Shown: one piece after another, positions 1 through 11,799 of the stretch | How the letters are laid out: the number at the start of each line of letters is the position of its first letter | How positions within the stretch are numbered: position 1 is the first letter of the stretch | DNA from: Alopecurus myosuroides | Taxonomy: Eukaryota > Streptophyta > Magnoliopsida > Poales > Poaceae | Reading direction: 5' to 3' | DNA: 64,000 nt | Assembly: GCA_028641055.1 (NCBI GenBank) | Contig: CM054063.1 | Coordinates: 42,355,304 to 42,419,303, forward strand | Program-made: the position numbers and the translations under genes | Notes under the pieces: model-generated | Database searches by the model: none | What the model saw: only the letters and a program-made list of their open reading frames with translations | What the model was told of the DNA's origin: nothing

Positions 1-3000
1 TATCGGACGAAACATCGTGAATCTTCCGAAGAGTTGTGTTCTAGCAATGTGTGTTGGGTTTCTATGGACTACCCTAACACAACAAAGAAACTAGTTCCAC
101 ATTGCTACCCCCTTTCGACGCCGTTACCGCGTGTTTCCGTATAAATTCGGTATTTCTACATCGGGTCTCGGGTTTCACCGGAGGAGCGGCTACAGAGCGT
201 CTGGATCCCAACACAAGCTAGGGGCTTCCATACCATGTTAGTATAGGTATGTTGTGTGATTTGTATGGCAAAGATTGCACTCCGGGGTGCGGGCCGCTTC
301 ACCGGCATCCACTTCTCTCTCGTGAGTTTACACACGCTTATAGGGTGAAACTCCCGTATCGGACGAAACATCGTGAATCTTCCGAAGATTTGTGTTCTAC
401 CAATGTGTATTGGGTTGCTATGTAAAAACTTAACACAACCAAGAAACCAGTTCCACATTGCTACCCCCTTTCGACGCCGTTACCGCGTGTTTTCATATAA
501 GTTCGGCATTTCTCCGGCGGGTCTAGGGTTTCACCGAAGGGGGGGCTACAGAGCGTCTGGATGCCAACACAAGCTAGGGGGTGCCATACCATGTTATTAT
601 AGTTGTGTTGTGTGATTTGGATGAAAATATTGCACTCCGGGGTGCGGGCCGCTTCACCGGCATCCACTTCTCTCTCGTGAGTTTACACGCGCTTATAGGG
701 TGAAACTCCCGTATCGGATGAAACATCGTGAATCTTCCGAAGAGTTGTGTTCTACCAATGTGTATTGGGTTTCTATAGACTATCATAACATAACCAAGCA
801 AATAGTTCCACGTTGCTACCCCCTTTCGACGCCGTTACCGCGTGTTTCCGTATTAGTCCGGTACTTCTCCAGCGGGTGTAGGGTTTCACCGGAGGGGGGG
901 CACGGAGCGTGTGGATCCCAACACAAGCTAGGGGGTGCCATAACATGTTATTATAGGTGTATTGTGTGATTTGGATGGCAAAGATTGAACTCCGGGGTGC
1001 GGTCCGCTTCACCGGCATCCACTTCTCTCTCATGAGTTTACACGCGCTTATAGGGTGAAACTCCCGTATCGGATGAAACATGGTGAATCTTCCGAAGAGT
1101 TGGGTTATAACAATGTGTATGGTGTTTCTATGGACTACCCTAACACAAGGATGCAACTAGTTTTACATTGCTACCCCTCTTCGACGCCGTTGCCGTGTGT
1201 TTCCGTATAAGTCCGGTATTTCTCCAACGGGTCTAGGGTTTCACCGGAGGGGGGCTACAGAGCGTCTGGATCGCAACACAAGCTAGGGGGTTCCATAACT
1301 TGTTAGTATAGGTGTGTTGTGTGCTTTTTATGGCAAATATTGCACTCCTGGGTGTAGGCCGCTTCACCGGCATCCACTTCTCTCTCGTGAGTTTACAAGC
1401 GCTTATAGGGTGAAACTCCCGTATCGGATGAAACATCGTGAATCTTCTGAAGAGTTGTGTTCTACCAATGTGTATTGGGTTGCTATGGACTACCCTAACA
1501 CAACCAAGCAACCTAGTTCCACATTGCTACCCCTTTTTGACGCCGTCACCGCGTGTTTCCGTATAAGTCCGGTATTTCTCCAGCGGGTCTAGGGTTTCAC
1601 CGGATGGGGGGCTTTGGAGCGTCTGGATCCCAACACAAGCTAGGGGTGCCATAACATGTTAGTATAGTTGTGTTGTGTGCTTTGGATGGAAAAGATTGCA
1701 CTCCGGGGTGCGGGTCGCTTCACCGGCATCCACTTCTCTCTCGTGAGTTTACACGCGCTTATAGGGTGAAATCCCGTATCGGACGAAACATCGTGAATAT
1801 TCCGAACAGTTGTGTGCTACCAATGTGTATTGGGTTGCTATGGACTACCCTAACACAACCAATAAACTAGTTCCACATTGCTACCACCTTTCGACGCTGT
1901 TACCGCGTGTTTCCATATAAGTCCGGTATTTCTCCAGCGGGTCTAGGGTTTCACCGGAGGGGGCGCTATGGAGCGTATGATTACCAAAACAAGCTAGGGG
2001 GTGCCATACCATGTTAGTATAGTTGTGTTGTGTGCTTTTTATGTCAAAGATTTCACTCCGGGGTGCGGGCCGCTTCACCGGCATCCACTTCTCTCTCGTG
2101 AGTTTACACGCGCTTATAGGGTGAAACTCCCGTATCGGACGAAACATCGTGAATCTTCCGAAGAGTTGTGTTCTAAAAATGTGTATTGGGTTTCTATGGA
2201 CTACCCTAACACAACCAAGCAACTAGTTCCACATTGATACCTCCTTTCGACGCCGTTAGCACGTGTTTCCGTATAAGTCCGATATTTCTCCGGCGGGTCT
2301 AGGGTTTCACCGGAGGGGGGCTTCGGAGCGTCTGGATCCCAACACAAGCTAGGGAGTGCCAAACCCTGTTAGTATAGTTGTGTTGTGTGCTTTGTATGGA
2401 AAAGATAGCACTCCGGGGTGCGGGCCGTTTCATCGGCACCACTTCTCTCTCGTGAGTTACACTTGCTTATAGGGTGAAACTCCCGTATCGGACGAAACAT
2501 CGTGAATCTTCCGAAGAGTTGTGTTCTACCAATGTGTATTCTATTTATATAGACTATCCTAACACAACCAAGCAACTAGTTCCACATTGCTACCCCCTTT
2601 CGACGCCGTTACCGCGTGTTTCTGTAAAAGCCCGGTATTTCTCCATCGGGTCTAGGGTTTCACCGGAGGGGGCCACGGAGCGTGTGGATCCCAACACAAG
2701 CTATGGGGTGCCATAACATGTTAGTATAGGTGTCTTGTGTGATTTGGATGGCAAATATTGAACTCCGGGGTGCGGGCCGCTTCACCGGCATCCACTTCTC
2801 TCTCGTTAGTTTACATGCGCTTATAGGGTGAAACTCCCGTATCGGACGAAACATCATGAATCTTCCAAAGAGTTGTGTTCTACCAATGTGTGTTGGGTTT
2901 CTATGGACTACCCTAACACAAACAAGAAACTAGTTCCACATTGCTACCCCCTTTCAATTCTGTTACCGCGTGTTTCCGTATAAGTCCGGTATTTCTCCAG

Positions 3001-5134
3001 CGAGTCTAGGGTTTCACCGGAGGGGGGGCTACGGAGCGTCTGGATCCCAACACAAGCTAGGGGGTTCCATAACTTGTTAGTATAGGTGTTTTGTGTGCTT
3101 TTTATGGCAAATATTACACTCCTGGGTGTAGGCCGCTTCACCGGCATCCACTTCTCTCTCGTGACTTTACAAGCGCTTATAGGGTGAAACTACCGTATCG
3201 GACGAAACATCGTGAATCTTCCGAAGAGTTGTGTTCTACCAATGTCTATTGGGTTGCTATGGACTACCATAACACAACCAAGCAACTAGTTCCACATTGC
3301 TACCCCCCTTTCGACGCCGTCACCGCGTGTTTCCGCATAAGTCCGGTATTTCTCCAGCGGGTCTAGGGTTTCACCGGATGGGCGGCTTTGGAGCGTCTGG
3401 ATCCCAACACAAGCTAGGGAGTGCCATACCATGTTAGTATAGTTGTGTTGTGTGCTTTGTATGGCAAATGTTACACTCCGGGGTGCGGGGCGCTTCACCG
3501 GCATCCACTTCTCTCTCGTGAGTTTACACGCGCTTATAGGGTGAAACTCCCGTATCGGACGAAACATCATGAATATTCCGAACAGTTATGTGCTACCAAT
3601 GTGTATTGGGTTGCTATGGACTACCCTAACACAACCAAGCAACTAGTTCCACATTGCTACCAACTTTCGACGCCGTTACCGCGTGTTTCCATATAAGTCC
3701 GGTATTTCTCCAGCGGGTCTAGGGTTTCATCGGAGGGGGCGCTACAGAGCGTATGATTCCAACAAAAGCTAGGGGGTTCCATACCATGTTAGTATAGTTG
3801 TGTTGTGTGCTTTTTATGTCAAATATTGCACTCCGGGGTGCGGGCCGCTTGACCGGCATCCACTTCTCTCTCGTGAGTTTACACGCGCTTATGGGTGAAA
3901 CTCCCGTATCGGACGAAACATCGTGAATCTTCCGAAGAGTTGTGTTCTAGAAATGTGTGTTGGGTTTCTATGGACTACCCTAACACAACAAAGCAACTAG
4001 TTCCACATTGATACCCCCTTTCGACGCTGTTACCCCGTGTTTCCGTATAAATTCGGTATTTCTACAGCGGGTCTCGGGTTTCACCGGAGGAGGGGCTACA
4101 GAACGTCTGGATCCCAACACAAGCTAGGGGCTTCCATACCATGTTAGTATAGGTATGTTGTGTGCTTTGTATGGCAAATATTGCACTCCGGGGTGCGGGC
4201 CGCTTCACCGGCATCCACTTCTCTCTCGTGAGTTTACACACGCTTATAGGGTGAAACTCCCATATCGGACGAAACATCGTGAATCTTCCGAAGATTTGTG
4301 TTCTACCAATGTGTATTGGGTTGCTATGTAATAACTTAACACAACCAAGAAACCAGTTCCACATTGCTACCCCCTTTCTACGCCGTTACCGCGTGTTTCC
4401 GTATAAGTCCGGTATTTCTCCGGCGGGTCTAGGGTTTCACCGAAGGGGGGCTCCGGAGCGTCTGGATCCCAACACAAGCTAGGGGGTGCCATACCATGTT
4501 AGTATAGTTGTGTTGTGTGCTTTGGATGAAAATATTGCACTCCGGGGTGCGGGCCGCTTCACCGGCATCCACTTCTCTCTCGTGAGTTTACACGCGCTTA
4601 TAGGGTGAAACTCCCGTATCGGACGAAACATCGTGAATCTTCCGAAGAGTTGTGTTCTACCAACGTGTATTGGGTTTCTATAGACTATCATAACACAACC
4701 AAGCAAATAGTTCCACATTTCTACCCCCTTTCGACGCCGTTACCGCGTGTTTCCGTATTAGTCCGGTACTTCTCCAGCGGGTGTAGGGTTTCACCGGAGG
4801 GGGGGCCACGGAGCGTGTGGATCCCAACACAAGTTAGGGGGTGCCATAACATGTTAGTATAGGTGTCTTGTGTGATTTGGATGGCAAATATTGAACTCCG
4901 GGGTGCGGTCCGCTTCACCGGCATCCACTTCTCTCTCATGAGTTTACATGCGCTTATAGGGTGAAACTCCCGTATCGGATGAAACATGGTGAATCTTCCG
5001 AAGAGTTGGGTTCTAACAATGTGTATGGTGTTTCTATGGACTACCCTAACACAAGCATGCAACTAGTTTTACATTGCTACCCCTCTTCGACGCCGTTGCC
5101 GCGTGTTTCCGTATAAGTCCGGTATTTCTCCAAC
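1..5134. repeat. 355-bp satellite array, block 1 (about 14.5 units)
   Basis: Tandem head-to-tail units. The anchor word CATCCACTTCTC recurs at 306, 661, 1016, 1371, 1727, 2082, about 2436 (mutated), 2789, 3145, 3502, 3857, 4212, 4566 and 4922, giving spacings of 353-357 bp. Each unit contains the segments TAGGGTTTCACCGG, CCCAACACAAGCTAGG and CGGACGAAACATCGTGAA. Short open frames of about 90-113 codons occur on both strands of most units, but the period is not a multiple of three and they carry no recognisable domain, so I do not call genes. The array runs off the left edge and ends at the CACTA-1 insertion. I could not match it to a named Triticeae satellite from memory. Confidence 0.95.
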
Positions 5135-5137
5135 AGG

Positions 5138-5480
5138 CACTAGTGGAAACAGGGGCATTAGTCCCGGTTCGTAGGCCCCCTTTTGTCCCGGTTGTGCAAC
5201 CGGGACGGGGCCTCCGGGACAAATACCCCTCCCCATTGGTCCCGGTTGTGGCAGGACCCGGGACAAATGGGGCTGACCACGTGGCCCGAGCGCTGGAACC
5301 TGGCCAGGGCTATTAGTCCCGGTTCTGAATACGACCCGGGATGCATGCCCCTTCTGCCGCGGCAGGGCTTTTGCCCTTTTCTCTGCCGCGGCAGGGCTTT
5401 ACAATTTCCGTTTTTTTGGTCCCCGAGACCTCCTGGCGGCCCCTCCCCGGACCTCGAGAAGAGAGGAGCCTCGGTGTACC
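5138..5480. repeat. CACTA-1 left terminus and subterminal repeats
   Basis: The 15-bp terminal inverted repeat is followed by repeated GTCCCGGTT motifs and their complement AACCGGGAC at about 5161-5365. One perfect short palindrome is GTCCCGGTTG/CAACCGGGAC near 5188-5212. In characterised CACTA elements such subterminal motifs bind the element's own DNA-binding protein. A second inverted pair, CTGCCGCGGCAG, occurs twice at about 5354 and 5382. Confidence 0.85.
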
Positions 5481-5608
5481 CTCCACCGAGCCCCCGGATC
5501 GCACGAGTGAATAAGTATATAAAGCAGAATAAGAAACACTTATATTACAGAAGCAAAGTATATCGATCATATTATACATGACCGATGGAGTGTATTACAA
5601 AATCAAAC

Positions 5609-8600
5609 TTAGTTCCAACCGGAGGCATGGTACTCTCCATGTACGTTTATGACCTCTGCATCTAAGAAGCCCGCAATTTCCTCCTGAATTGCTCGTATGC
5701 GGTCCCTAGGTAGAAGACCGTCCCGAAGCCGTTCGATCTAATATAAAGAAGAGTGGTCACTAAAATATATGAAGCTAAGTAACTAAAATAGATAGTAATA
5801 AGAAGAATTGACGATTAACGTACATGAAGTTGTTTTAAATTTCTGCCGCTGGGAGATGTGGTCTGACGAATGAACTCGCAAACGTAGTATCCACATAAGT
5901 TATTCCCGTCTCCTTGTTGCAAGCACTATACGAGAAGATTGTTTCAATCAAAATAATAATCAACCAGGCATGATAATGGAGATGGGCACGGATCTAGATA
6001 GTACTTACTTGCACAACTTCAAATGTAAGTTGTTTTTCCCATTCACCGCGAGACTTCCTTATGAACCTCTTCCAAACCCTACCCGAGAAAGAAAAAGAAT
6101 AAAAAGAGTTAGTAATTACTTGATGTCCGAAAATGAAACAAAGTAGTCGATATATTGCCATATATAAATACTGAATATTAATAAAGATTGAAATTACCGC
6201 TGGATCATTTCCTGCATGTCAGCCCACATTGAGAGGGGTTTACGTTTTGGGTCCATTACAATTACTTTTCCTTTGTCAATTTGGAAGATTAGCAGAATAT
6301 AGTGGAAGCTGCGCACGCAGAACTCATCAATTATACAGTGAACATCGAGTAAGGAAACAGAATGTTCACAACAGAGTAACACACTTACTTGAAGTTGTAA
6401 GGAAATAGTATTTCCCGTCGGTGTTGGTTAAATATTATTGCCCTCAGAATATTTTTTTCTGTGTCCTTGGGATATTCCTGAAGAGCCTTGTCATAAATAA
6501 TATTTGGATCAATGAACCCAATATCATAGATTCCACCTCTTTTGCATTCGAGAATCTGCATTCTGCAATTATAATATATGAGTGTACTATATATATATGA
6601 ATATGCAATTGAATGAGGTGAGCTAGAGAAATAAGTGCTTACAGACAATAGGCACTAAGGATAGATTTGTCGAGGGCCTGCTGCTGGTATAACTGAAACA
6701 ATTCCTCAAATTGAATCATAACCATTCCATTTCCAGTTCCATAGTGCTCGTCCTTAACGCTGAGACATAGCCAGTCCTCAGATTCATTAGCGGCTTGCAT
6801 ATACCAATTATGCACTCTTCGCATTTTCGTTGGTAGATCCTTTATCTCCTCGGGTTTGACAAGAGGCTGCCCGGACTCGTATTTGTACGCACATTCAGCT
6901 GCCGGGAAGTAGTTCACTGTTTGCATATACTCAGCAATGGACAAACCCGCATCAGCTGCCTTGTCTGCGTACATTGTTATAAACTCCGGATCAATATCCT
7001 CATCAGCAATGTAAGTGCTCGGCCCCACCTGGGTATTGGAAATCACTTTGAGCGGGGACGTGGATTGTTTTTTCTGCTCTCCGAGTTGAGCAACTGATAT
7101 TCCCTTTTTCCCGCTTGCGCTACTACTCTTCGTTGACCGCACCATTTCCTGGTGTGACTTCAGAATAGAGCGGTCATAGTCAGATGACAGACTCGGCTCG
7201 GGTTGATGAAGAGTCTTCACCATTTTCCAAGCTCGTTCTATCTCTTCTTCGGTCTCAGGGAAATCTGGCTTTTGCTTCTCCTTCCGCTTTGATTTCCACG
7301 CATCGTATTCGTCCTTTGCGATTTTCTGGGTTTCCTCGGGAGTATAGTCGTAAGGTAACTTGGGTATCTCTTTTGGTACCTTCGGGAGGGGTGACCGTTG
7401 ACGTTTCGGTGATTTTTTACGTTTCGGCAGAAACTTAGTGGGCGGAGAGGGCTGACGCGGCGGCGTAGGCGACCGCGCTGGAGACGTGCACGGCGTAGGC
7501 GACCGCGCCGGAGACGGCATGCGTTGCGAAGACGACCGCGCTGGAGACTTTTGCGCTGGAGAAATGCGAGAATTCGATGGCTTTGCCGTCTGATTTGTGA
7601 GCACAATGCATTCCTTTAGCCATAGAACGGTCGAGTTCTTGGCTTCTCCGAGTTCAGTCAACTCTTCGTCTTCACCTTCAGGAAAATCAAGCTTTACCCG
7701 CTCGAATCCGTTGGCAACTTCATCGACCCCAACAACAGCGTAGCCCCGTGGAACCGGGAGACAATGGTGAGTTGGTTCGTTGCCAATCGGTAAGACATAT
7801 CCGGCCGCCGCCTTGATGGTTATATTGACGACCTTCACGTGGAGCTCACAGGATGTCATTTCCGTGATCTCGTCCACCGGGTAAATCATCGGTGGTGCAT
7901 CATCATCCGGTAGCTGCGTGGACGCAACGCTGCTTTTGCGATGAGAATGTGCGGCGTCGGGAGCCTCAGCTTCAACTTCTAGCATGTGTACTGATGCGCC
8001 GGTAGACACTATCTGCTGGCTAAGTGTGTTAATTTGGTCTTGCTGCTTCTTTGCTACATCTTGTGTCAGCTTTACCATTTCTTCAAGTTGACGCCTCCAG
8101 TTTGCCTGATTCTCTGCTTCAGCTGCCTCCTTGTCCTTTTTACGTTGACGGCTTCTATCTGGGTATAACTTTTTGGTGGAGTCGAACGCAACACTCCACG
8201 GAGGAGTGCCTTTTGTGCCTCGTGTACGCCCTCCGTGTTCCTTATTCCCTAGGGCTCGTGTGAGCTCGTCGTTCTCTCTATCTGGCACGAACTTCCCATC
8301 TTTAACGTCCTTTATTGCGTCTCTCAGCTTCTCTATGGGTAGAGGATGACTCTTTTTATGCCTTAGGTTATATATTGCTTTTCCTTCGGCGTCCAACCTG
8401 CCCCCATGCCCGTAGAACCATGACCTTGTCCGCTCGACCCACAAGAACGGCTCGGGAGTGATCCCCTGCTGAATCAGGTTGTTCTCCCATGTCTCCCACT
8501 TGGGACTAGAACCCTTGTAGCCACCTTGCCCCATAACATGGTGATATACCTTTTTGCCGGCGTTTTTCTCATTTGTTTTCGTCCTTTCCAGTTCATTCTC

Positions 8601-9425
8601 TGCCAGCTTGTACTTCACGAAGTCTGCCCATACGGGTTTTATTTTCTCATACCCTTGAGTGAAATCAGGAGTCTTCTCCTTCTTAACATAATCAAGGTTC
8701 AATCTTTTCTTCCAGTTTTTGAATTGCTCGGCCATCTTTTTTAGGGTCCACGCTTTGACCTTTTCCCGTATCTCATGTTGCATTCTAGTAACATCGGCCT
8801 CAGTCACATCCGCATTCTCGTCCACCTCCGGCACGGGTAAGTTGAAATTAGCCAAAATCTTTGAGAAAAGATGATCTTTGGCTATTTTGCCGACATATGA
8901 AATTCCTTGTTTCCGCGGATCTTTTGGCTCATTCCACTCATTAACAGTGATCGGGATGTGATCTCTAACTAGCACTCCGCATTGCTTCACAAATTTTTGG
9001 GCAACATCAGCGGGAAGCTCGGGTGCGCCGTCTGCTGTGATCGTGTCGATCCTGTATCTTTCTGTATCTTTCAACTTCTTTGTTGCGCCTCGTTTAGTCT
9101 TTTTTCCGGTTGATATATTTGAACCGGATGGCTAAAAATATAAAGACTGTTAATACATGTATATAGACAACGGATGCTTCATTAATTAACATATATATAT
9201 ATGCACCTCGGAGCCGGTGTTTGTAATTTGTATGGTTCCACCGGAGCCGTCGGCTGCTCCCATATCGGAGCCGTCGGCTTCTCCCTCATCGGAGTCGTCT
9301 CCCTGGGTGAGCACCGGATCTCCCTCACCGGAGTCGTTCATCCACTGGCTCACATCGGGCTCTACGTCGGGCCCGCGGATTAAACCCTCGATCATATTTT
9401 CGGCATCTTCGTCTCTTGGCTCCAT
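5609..9425 (-). CDS. TnpA-like CACTA protein with C-terminal Ulp1-type (C48) protease domain, intact, 7 exons
   Basis: Manual splicing gives seven exons (9425-9207, 9131-6643, 6562-6389, 6308-6198, 6078-6009, 5925-5824, 5737-5609). All introns are GT-AG and all phases are consistent: 3294 nt, 1097 residues, no stop. The N-terminal acidic exon leads into a plant En/Spm transposase-type region (Ptta-like; motif GQGGYKGSSPKWETWE), then a proline/serine/arginine-rich linker. The last five exons form a Ulp1-like cysteine protease fold: FHYILLIF gives the His, VMDPKRK the Asp and NLCGYYVCEF the Cys, so the H-D-C triad is complete. Known: such fused proteins are widespread in grass CACTA elements. 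Inferred: DNA binding at the subterminal repeats, with SUMO or related deconjugation. The start Met is the first in an exon whose homologue in CACTA-2 has the same layout. Confidence 0.88.
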
Positions 9426-9650
9426 ACTATATAAAAAGAGTAAGTATATATTTCAGATCCAATTCATTAAAATTGCACATGCATAATAATATTTAAACAT
9501 ACGATAACATTTCTAGCATTCTTAAATTTCTAAGAGCATGTCTAACGGACCCCTTATATGTTTTCGCCCCCTAAGAGCATGTCTAACAGACCCCTTATGT
9601 TTTCGCCCCTAAAACGCGTGTACAGGGTTTTGGACATTTTCATGCATAGC

Positions 9651-10133
9651 CTGGTGAGTTACTATAAAATCTTCTTTTTTACAAGTTTGTCCGAGTATTT
9701 TCACTGCCTCATTCTCTTTTGTTTTTCACCTGTTCCTGCGTGCTACAGGTCATACCAGAGTGGTTTCTGAACTATTTTGGAGGAAAGATACCAGGAACTG
9801 TCAAATTACAAGCCCCTAATGGTATTGCATTTGATGTTGCAGTTATGGAGAACATGAACAGAACAATCCTCAAGTATGGGTGGGCGGAACCCATACTTGA
9901 GGATTATTCTGTTCATGTTCTCCATAACTCTCCAACATCAAATGCAATACCATTAGGGGCTTGTAATTTGACAGTTCCTGTTATCTTTCCTCCAAAATAG
10001 TTCAGAAACCACTCTGGTATGACCTGTATAGCAGGCAGGAACATGCGAAAAACAAAAGAGAATGAGGCAGTGAAAATACTCCGACAAACTTGAGGAAACC
10101 CCAAAAAAGAAGATTTTTTAGTAAATCACCAGA
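9651..10133. repeat. Long hairpin built from a captured B3-domain gene fragment
   Basis: The left arm (9651-9881) and right arm (9889-10133) are near-perfect inverted copies separated by a 7-bp loop. The arms include an intron remnant: donor-like GT at 9654, and acceptor TGCTACAG ending at 9748 before the exon. The source was therefore genomic DNA rather than mRNA. A transcript across this locus would fold into a stem of more than 200 bp. The arms differ by scattered substitutions and one small block (about 12 bp) in the intron part. Confidence 0.9.
9749..9886 (+). pseudogene. B3 DNA-binding domain fragment (sense arm)
   Basis: The exon after the AG at 9748 encodes VIPEWFLNYFGGKIPGTVKL followed by QAPNGIAFDV. 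This matches the start of a plant B3 domain (REM-type proteins have P.FL.YFGGK...GT.KL..PNG...DV and a downstream GW). Only about 46 residues survive before the sequence turns round into the second arm. The inverse copy lies at 9889-10023 on the other strand. It is not a gene; it is a captured piece. Confidence 0.75.
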
Positions 10134-10138
10134 CTAAT

Positions 10139-10347
10139 GCCCGTGTTAGAGGAGAGCAAAGCAACACTAAAACGAAGAAAACAGATATTGCTGCTGTATG
10201 ATTGTGTTGAAGAAGCAAAGACGGGACCAAAGGTTACCAGCAAATTTGGTAACCTTTGGTCCTGTCTTTGCTTCTTCAACACCTTCATACAACAGCAATA
10301 TCTGTTTTCTTCATTTTAGTGTTGATTTTCTCTCTTCTAACAGGGGC
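10139..10347. repeat. Second hairpin, unidentified captured sequence
   Basis: The left arm (10139-10238) and right arm (10248-10347) are inverted copies around a 9-base loop (AGCAAATTT), with innermost stem GGTTACC/GGTAACC. The arms are about 100 bp, with scattered mismatches and small indels. It lies 5 bp from the B3 hairpin, so a single transcript could form two adjacent stems. A reading frame on the plus strand gives KRRKQILLLYDCVEEAK, but I do not recognise it. It may be another part of the same captured gene. Confidence 0.8.
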
Positions 10348-10569
10348 ATCAGGGATGCCTCTTCATATCTGAATTTTAATTGATGTTGTTATTTCTAGAC
10401 AAACTAAACTCTGTCCATACTCTCAGCGCGCCCTAGCTCGCACGAGCTAGAGGGTTGGCCCTCTATATCCCCTCCCGACCCGCACATGTAGGGGTCGACG
10501 GGCCACCCCCTACCCAAACTTGTAAAAAATCGTTCGGGGTGGTCCATTTACGGGGTCTGCTAGATGGCC

Positions 10570-10795
10570 GGGTATAGCTAAAATTTCTAACATTTCTAAA
10601 CTAAAATTTCTAACATTTCTAAACTAAAATTTCTAATATAAAATTTCTAACATTTCTAAACTAAAATTTCTAATATAAAATTTCTAACATTCATAAACTA
10701 AAATTTCTAACATTTGTAAACTAATAATTCTAACAATAATAAAAAACAGTAATTAAGTAAAAAAAAGAAAAAAAAAAAGGCCCCAGATTAGGGCG
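10570..10795. repeat. AT-rich minisatellite (CTAAAATTTCTAACATT type)
   Basis: Imperfect tandem copies of about 20-25 bp containing AAAATTTCTAACATTTCTAAACT, ending in a poly-A/AAAG tract at about 10758-10780. A closely similar TTCTAAC array is present in CACTA-2 (about 24040-24510), supporting common descent of the two elements. Confidence 0.8.
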
Positions 10796-11220
10796 AGATG
10801 GAGGCAGGCCTTTTACCTCCTCTTGGGGCAGCGGCGGGCCGGCGGCGCGGGGCAGCGGCGGCGCGGGGCAGCGTTGGCGCGGGGCAGCGGCGGCGCGGGG
10901 CAGCGTTGGCGCGGGGCAGCGGCGGCGCGGGGCAGCGACGGGGATCGAGGGGCGGCGCGGGGCAGCGACGGGATCTAGGGGCGGCGCGCGCGGGGCAGCG
11001 ACGGGACCTAGAGGGGGCGGCGCGCGGCCGAGGCGAACGGGAGAGGGCGCTAGGGGGGTGGGTGCGCTCGACGGAGTCGGGAGCGGCACCACAGAGGAGG
11101 ATGCCGGCGGGGCGAGGGGGCGGCGCGGATGCCGACGGGGCGAGGGGGCGGCGCGGGGGGACGGAAAAATTGGGCAGCCTGGCGGCGTCGATTTGGTCCC
11201 TGCGCGCGGTCTGGAACTGA
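10796..11220. repeat. GC-rich tandem repeat region
   Basis: Repeats of GGGGCAGCGGCGGCGC and GGGGCAGCGTTGGCGC (unit about 17-18 bp, also paired as about 35 bp) run from about 10828 to 11010. Longer diverged repeats (GGCGGGGCGAGGGGGCGGCGC) follow to 11160. Open frames on both strands here are alanine/glycine/arginine or proline/alanine low-complexity products of base composition, so I do not call a protein. The position resembles a CpG-rich promoter-proximal segment, but no transcript start can be shown. Confidence 0.75.
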
Positions 11221-11254
11221 AAGGAGCGGGGACGTGTTTATATCCTATGACCCT

Positions 11255-11372
11255 TTCGTCCCGGTTGGTGGCAACACCCGGGACGAAAGACCCTTCCGTC
11301 CCGGTTGGTGCCACCAACCGGGACGAAAGACCCTTCGTCCCGGTTGGTGCCACCAACCGGGACGGAAGGGCC
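11255..11372. repeat. Internal inverted CCCGGTTGGTG motifs (subterminal-type)
   Basis: Three inverted pairs of the form TCCCGGTTGGTG/CACCAACCGGGA, one immediately following another. These are the same class of motif found at the element ends, but they lie 6 kb inside. They may be relics of another CACTA end inserted or duplicated within CACTA-1. Confidence 0.75.
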
Positions 11373-11799
11373 CGGCTGGTCGCCTGCGCCAGAACCAGCT
11401 GGCCGGCGCGCCAATTGTTTTAGCGCCAAATTTTGAATATCTTACATATGTAAGTGAATAACTTCTACATACTTTCAAATTACGAAAAAATTACAACATT
11501 AAAATTGTTTGAAATTGCGTAAATAATTCAAATCCGTTTTGGGCAAACATACTGGCTGATCCTCTTGATTGGCCTCCATCTACTATTCCTCTTTCTAGCC
11601 AGGTAATAATAAGAAATATAAAACTATTACCATTTTTCTTTCTTGATCAACTATCTCCCTTATGCTGGTAGCCACCATGCATTTACAAACCGGTGTATTA
11701 GGATCTGTAATGCACGAAACTCCTATAAACCATCCAACCATCTGCACAATCGTCATCAGAAACATAATATCAACCGATACTTACAGAATGTGCCTTCGG
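11373..11799. other. AT-rich stretch without recognisable gene
   Basis: Low-GC sequence with short unrelated open frames only. It contains TTTTGAATATCTTACATATGTAAG and several TTTCAAATTACGAAAAA-like runs. I see no domain, RNA gene or clear repeat. Confidence 0.5.

Larger units (their letters stand above)
9531..10568. mobile_element. Nested non-autonomous DNA element (about 1 kb) carrying two hairpins
   Basis: The left side reads GAGCATGTCTAACAGACCCC at 9574-9593, with a near-identical copy about 40 bp upstream at 9534-9553. The right side (10551-10566) reads CGGGGTCTGCTAGATG, the inverse of CATCTAGCAGACCCCG. That is a terminal inverted repeat with one or two mismatches. Inside are two long inverted repeats built from transcribed-looking sequence, so this resembles a gene-capturing element of Pack type. 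I could not see an unambiguous target duplication, and the superfamily is uncertain. Confidence 0.6.

Noticed and set aside
156..5062. Dozens of 60-127-codon frames on both strands of the satellite units
   Set aside because: They repeat with the 355-bp unit, lie on both strands, change frame from unit to unit and contain no known domain; they are by-products of the repeat.
9719..10000. A 93-codon frame reading through the B3 fragment
   Set aside because: It runs from the sense arm across the loop into the antisense arm of a hairpin, so it is not a gene.
10730..11461. Long Pro/Ala/Arg-rich frames on both strands in the GC-rich block
   Set aside because: Low-complexity translation of short GC repeats and of the CCCGGTTGG palindromes; open in several frames at once.
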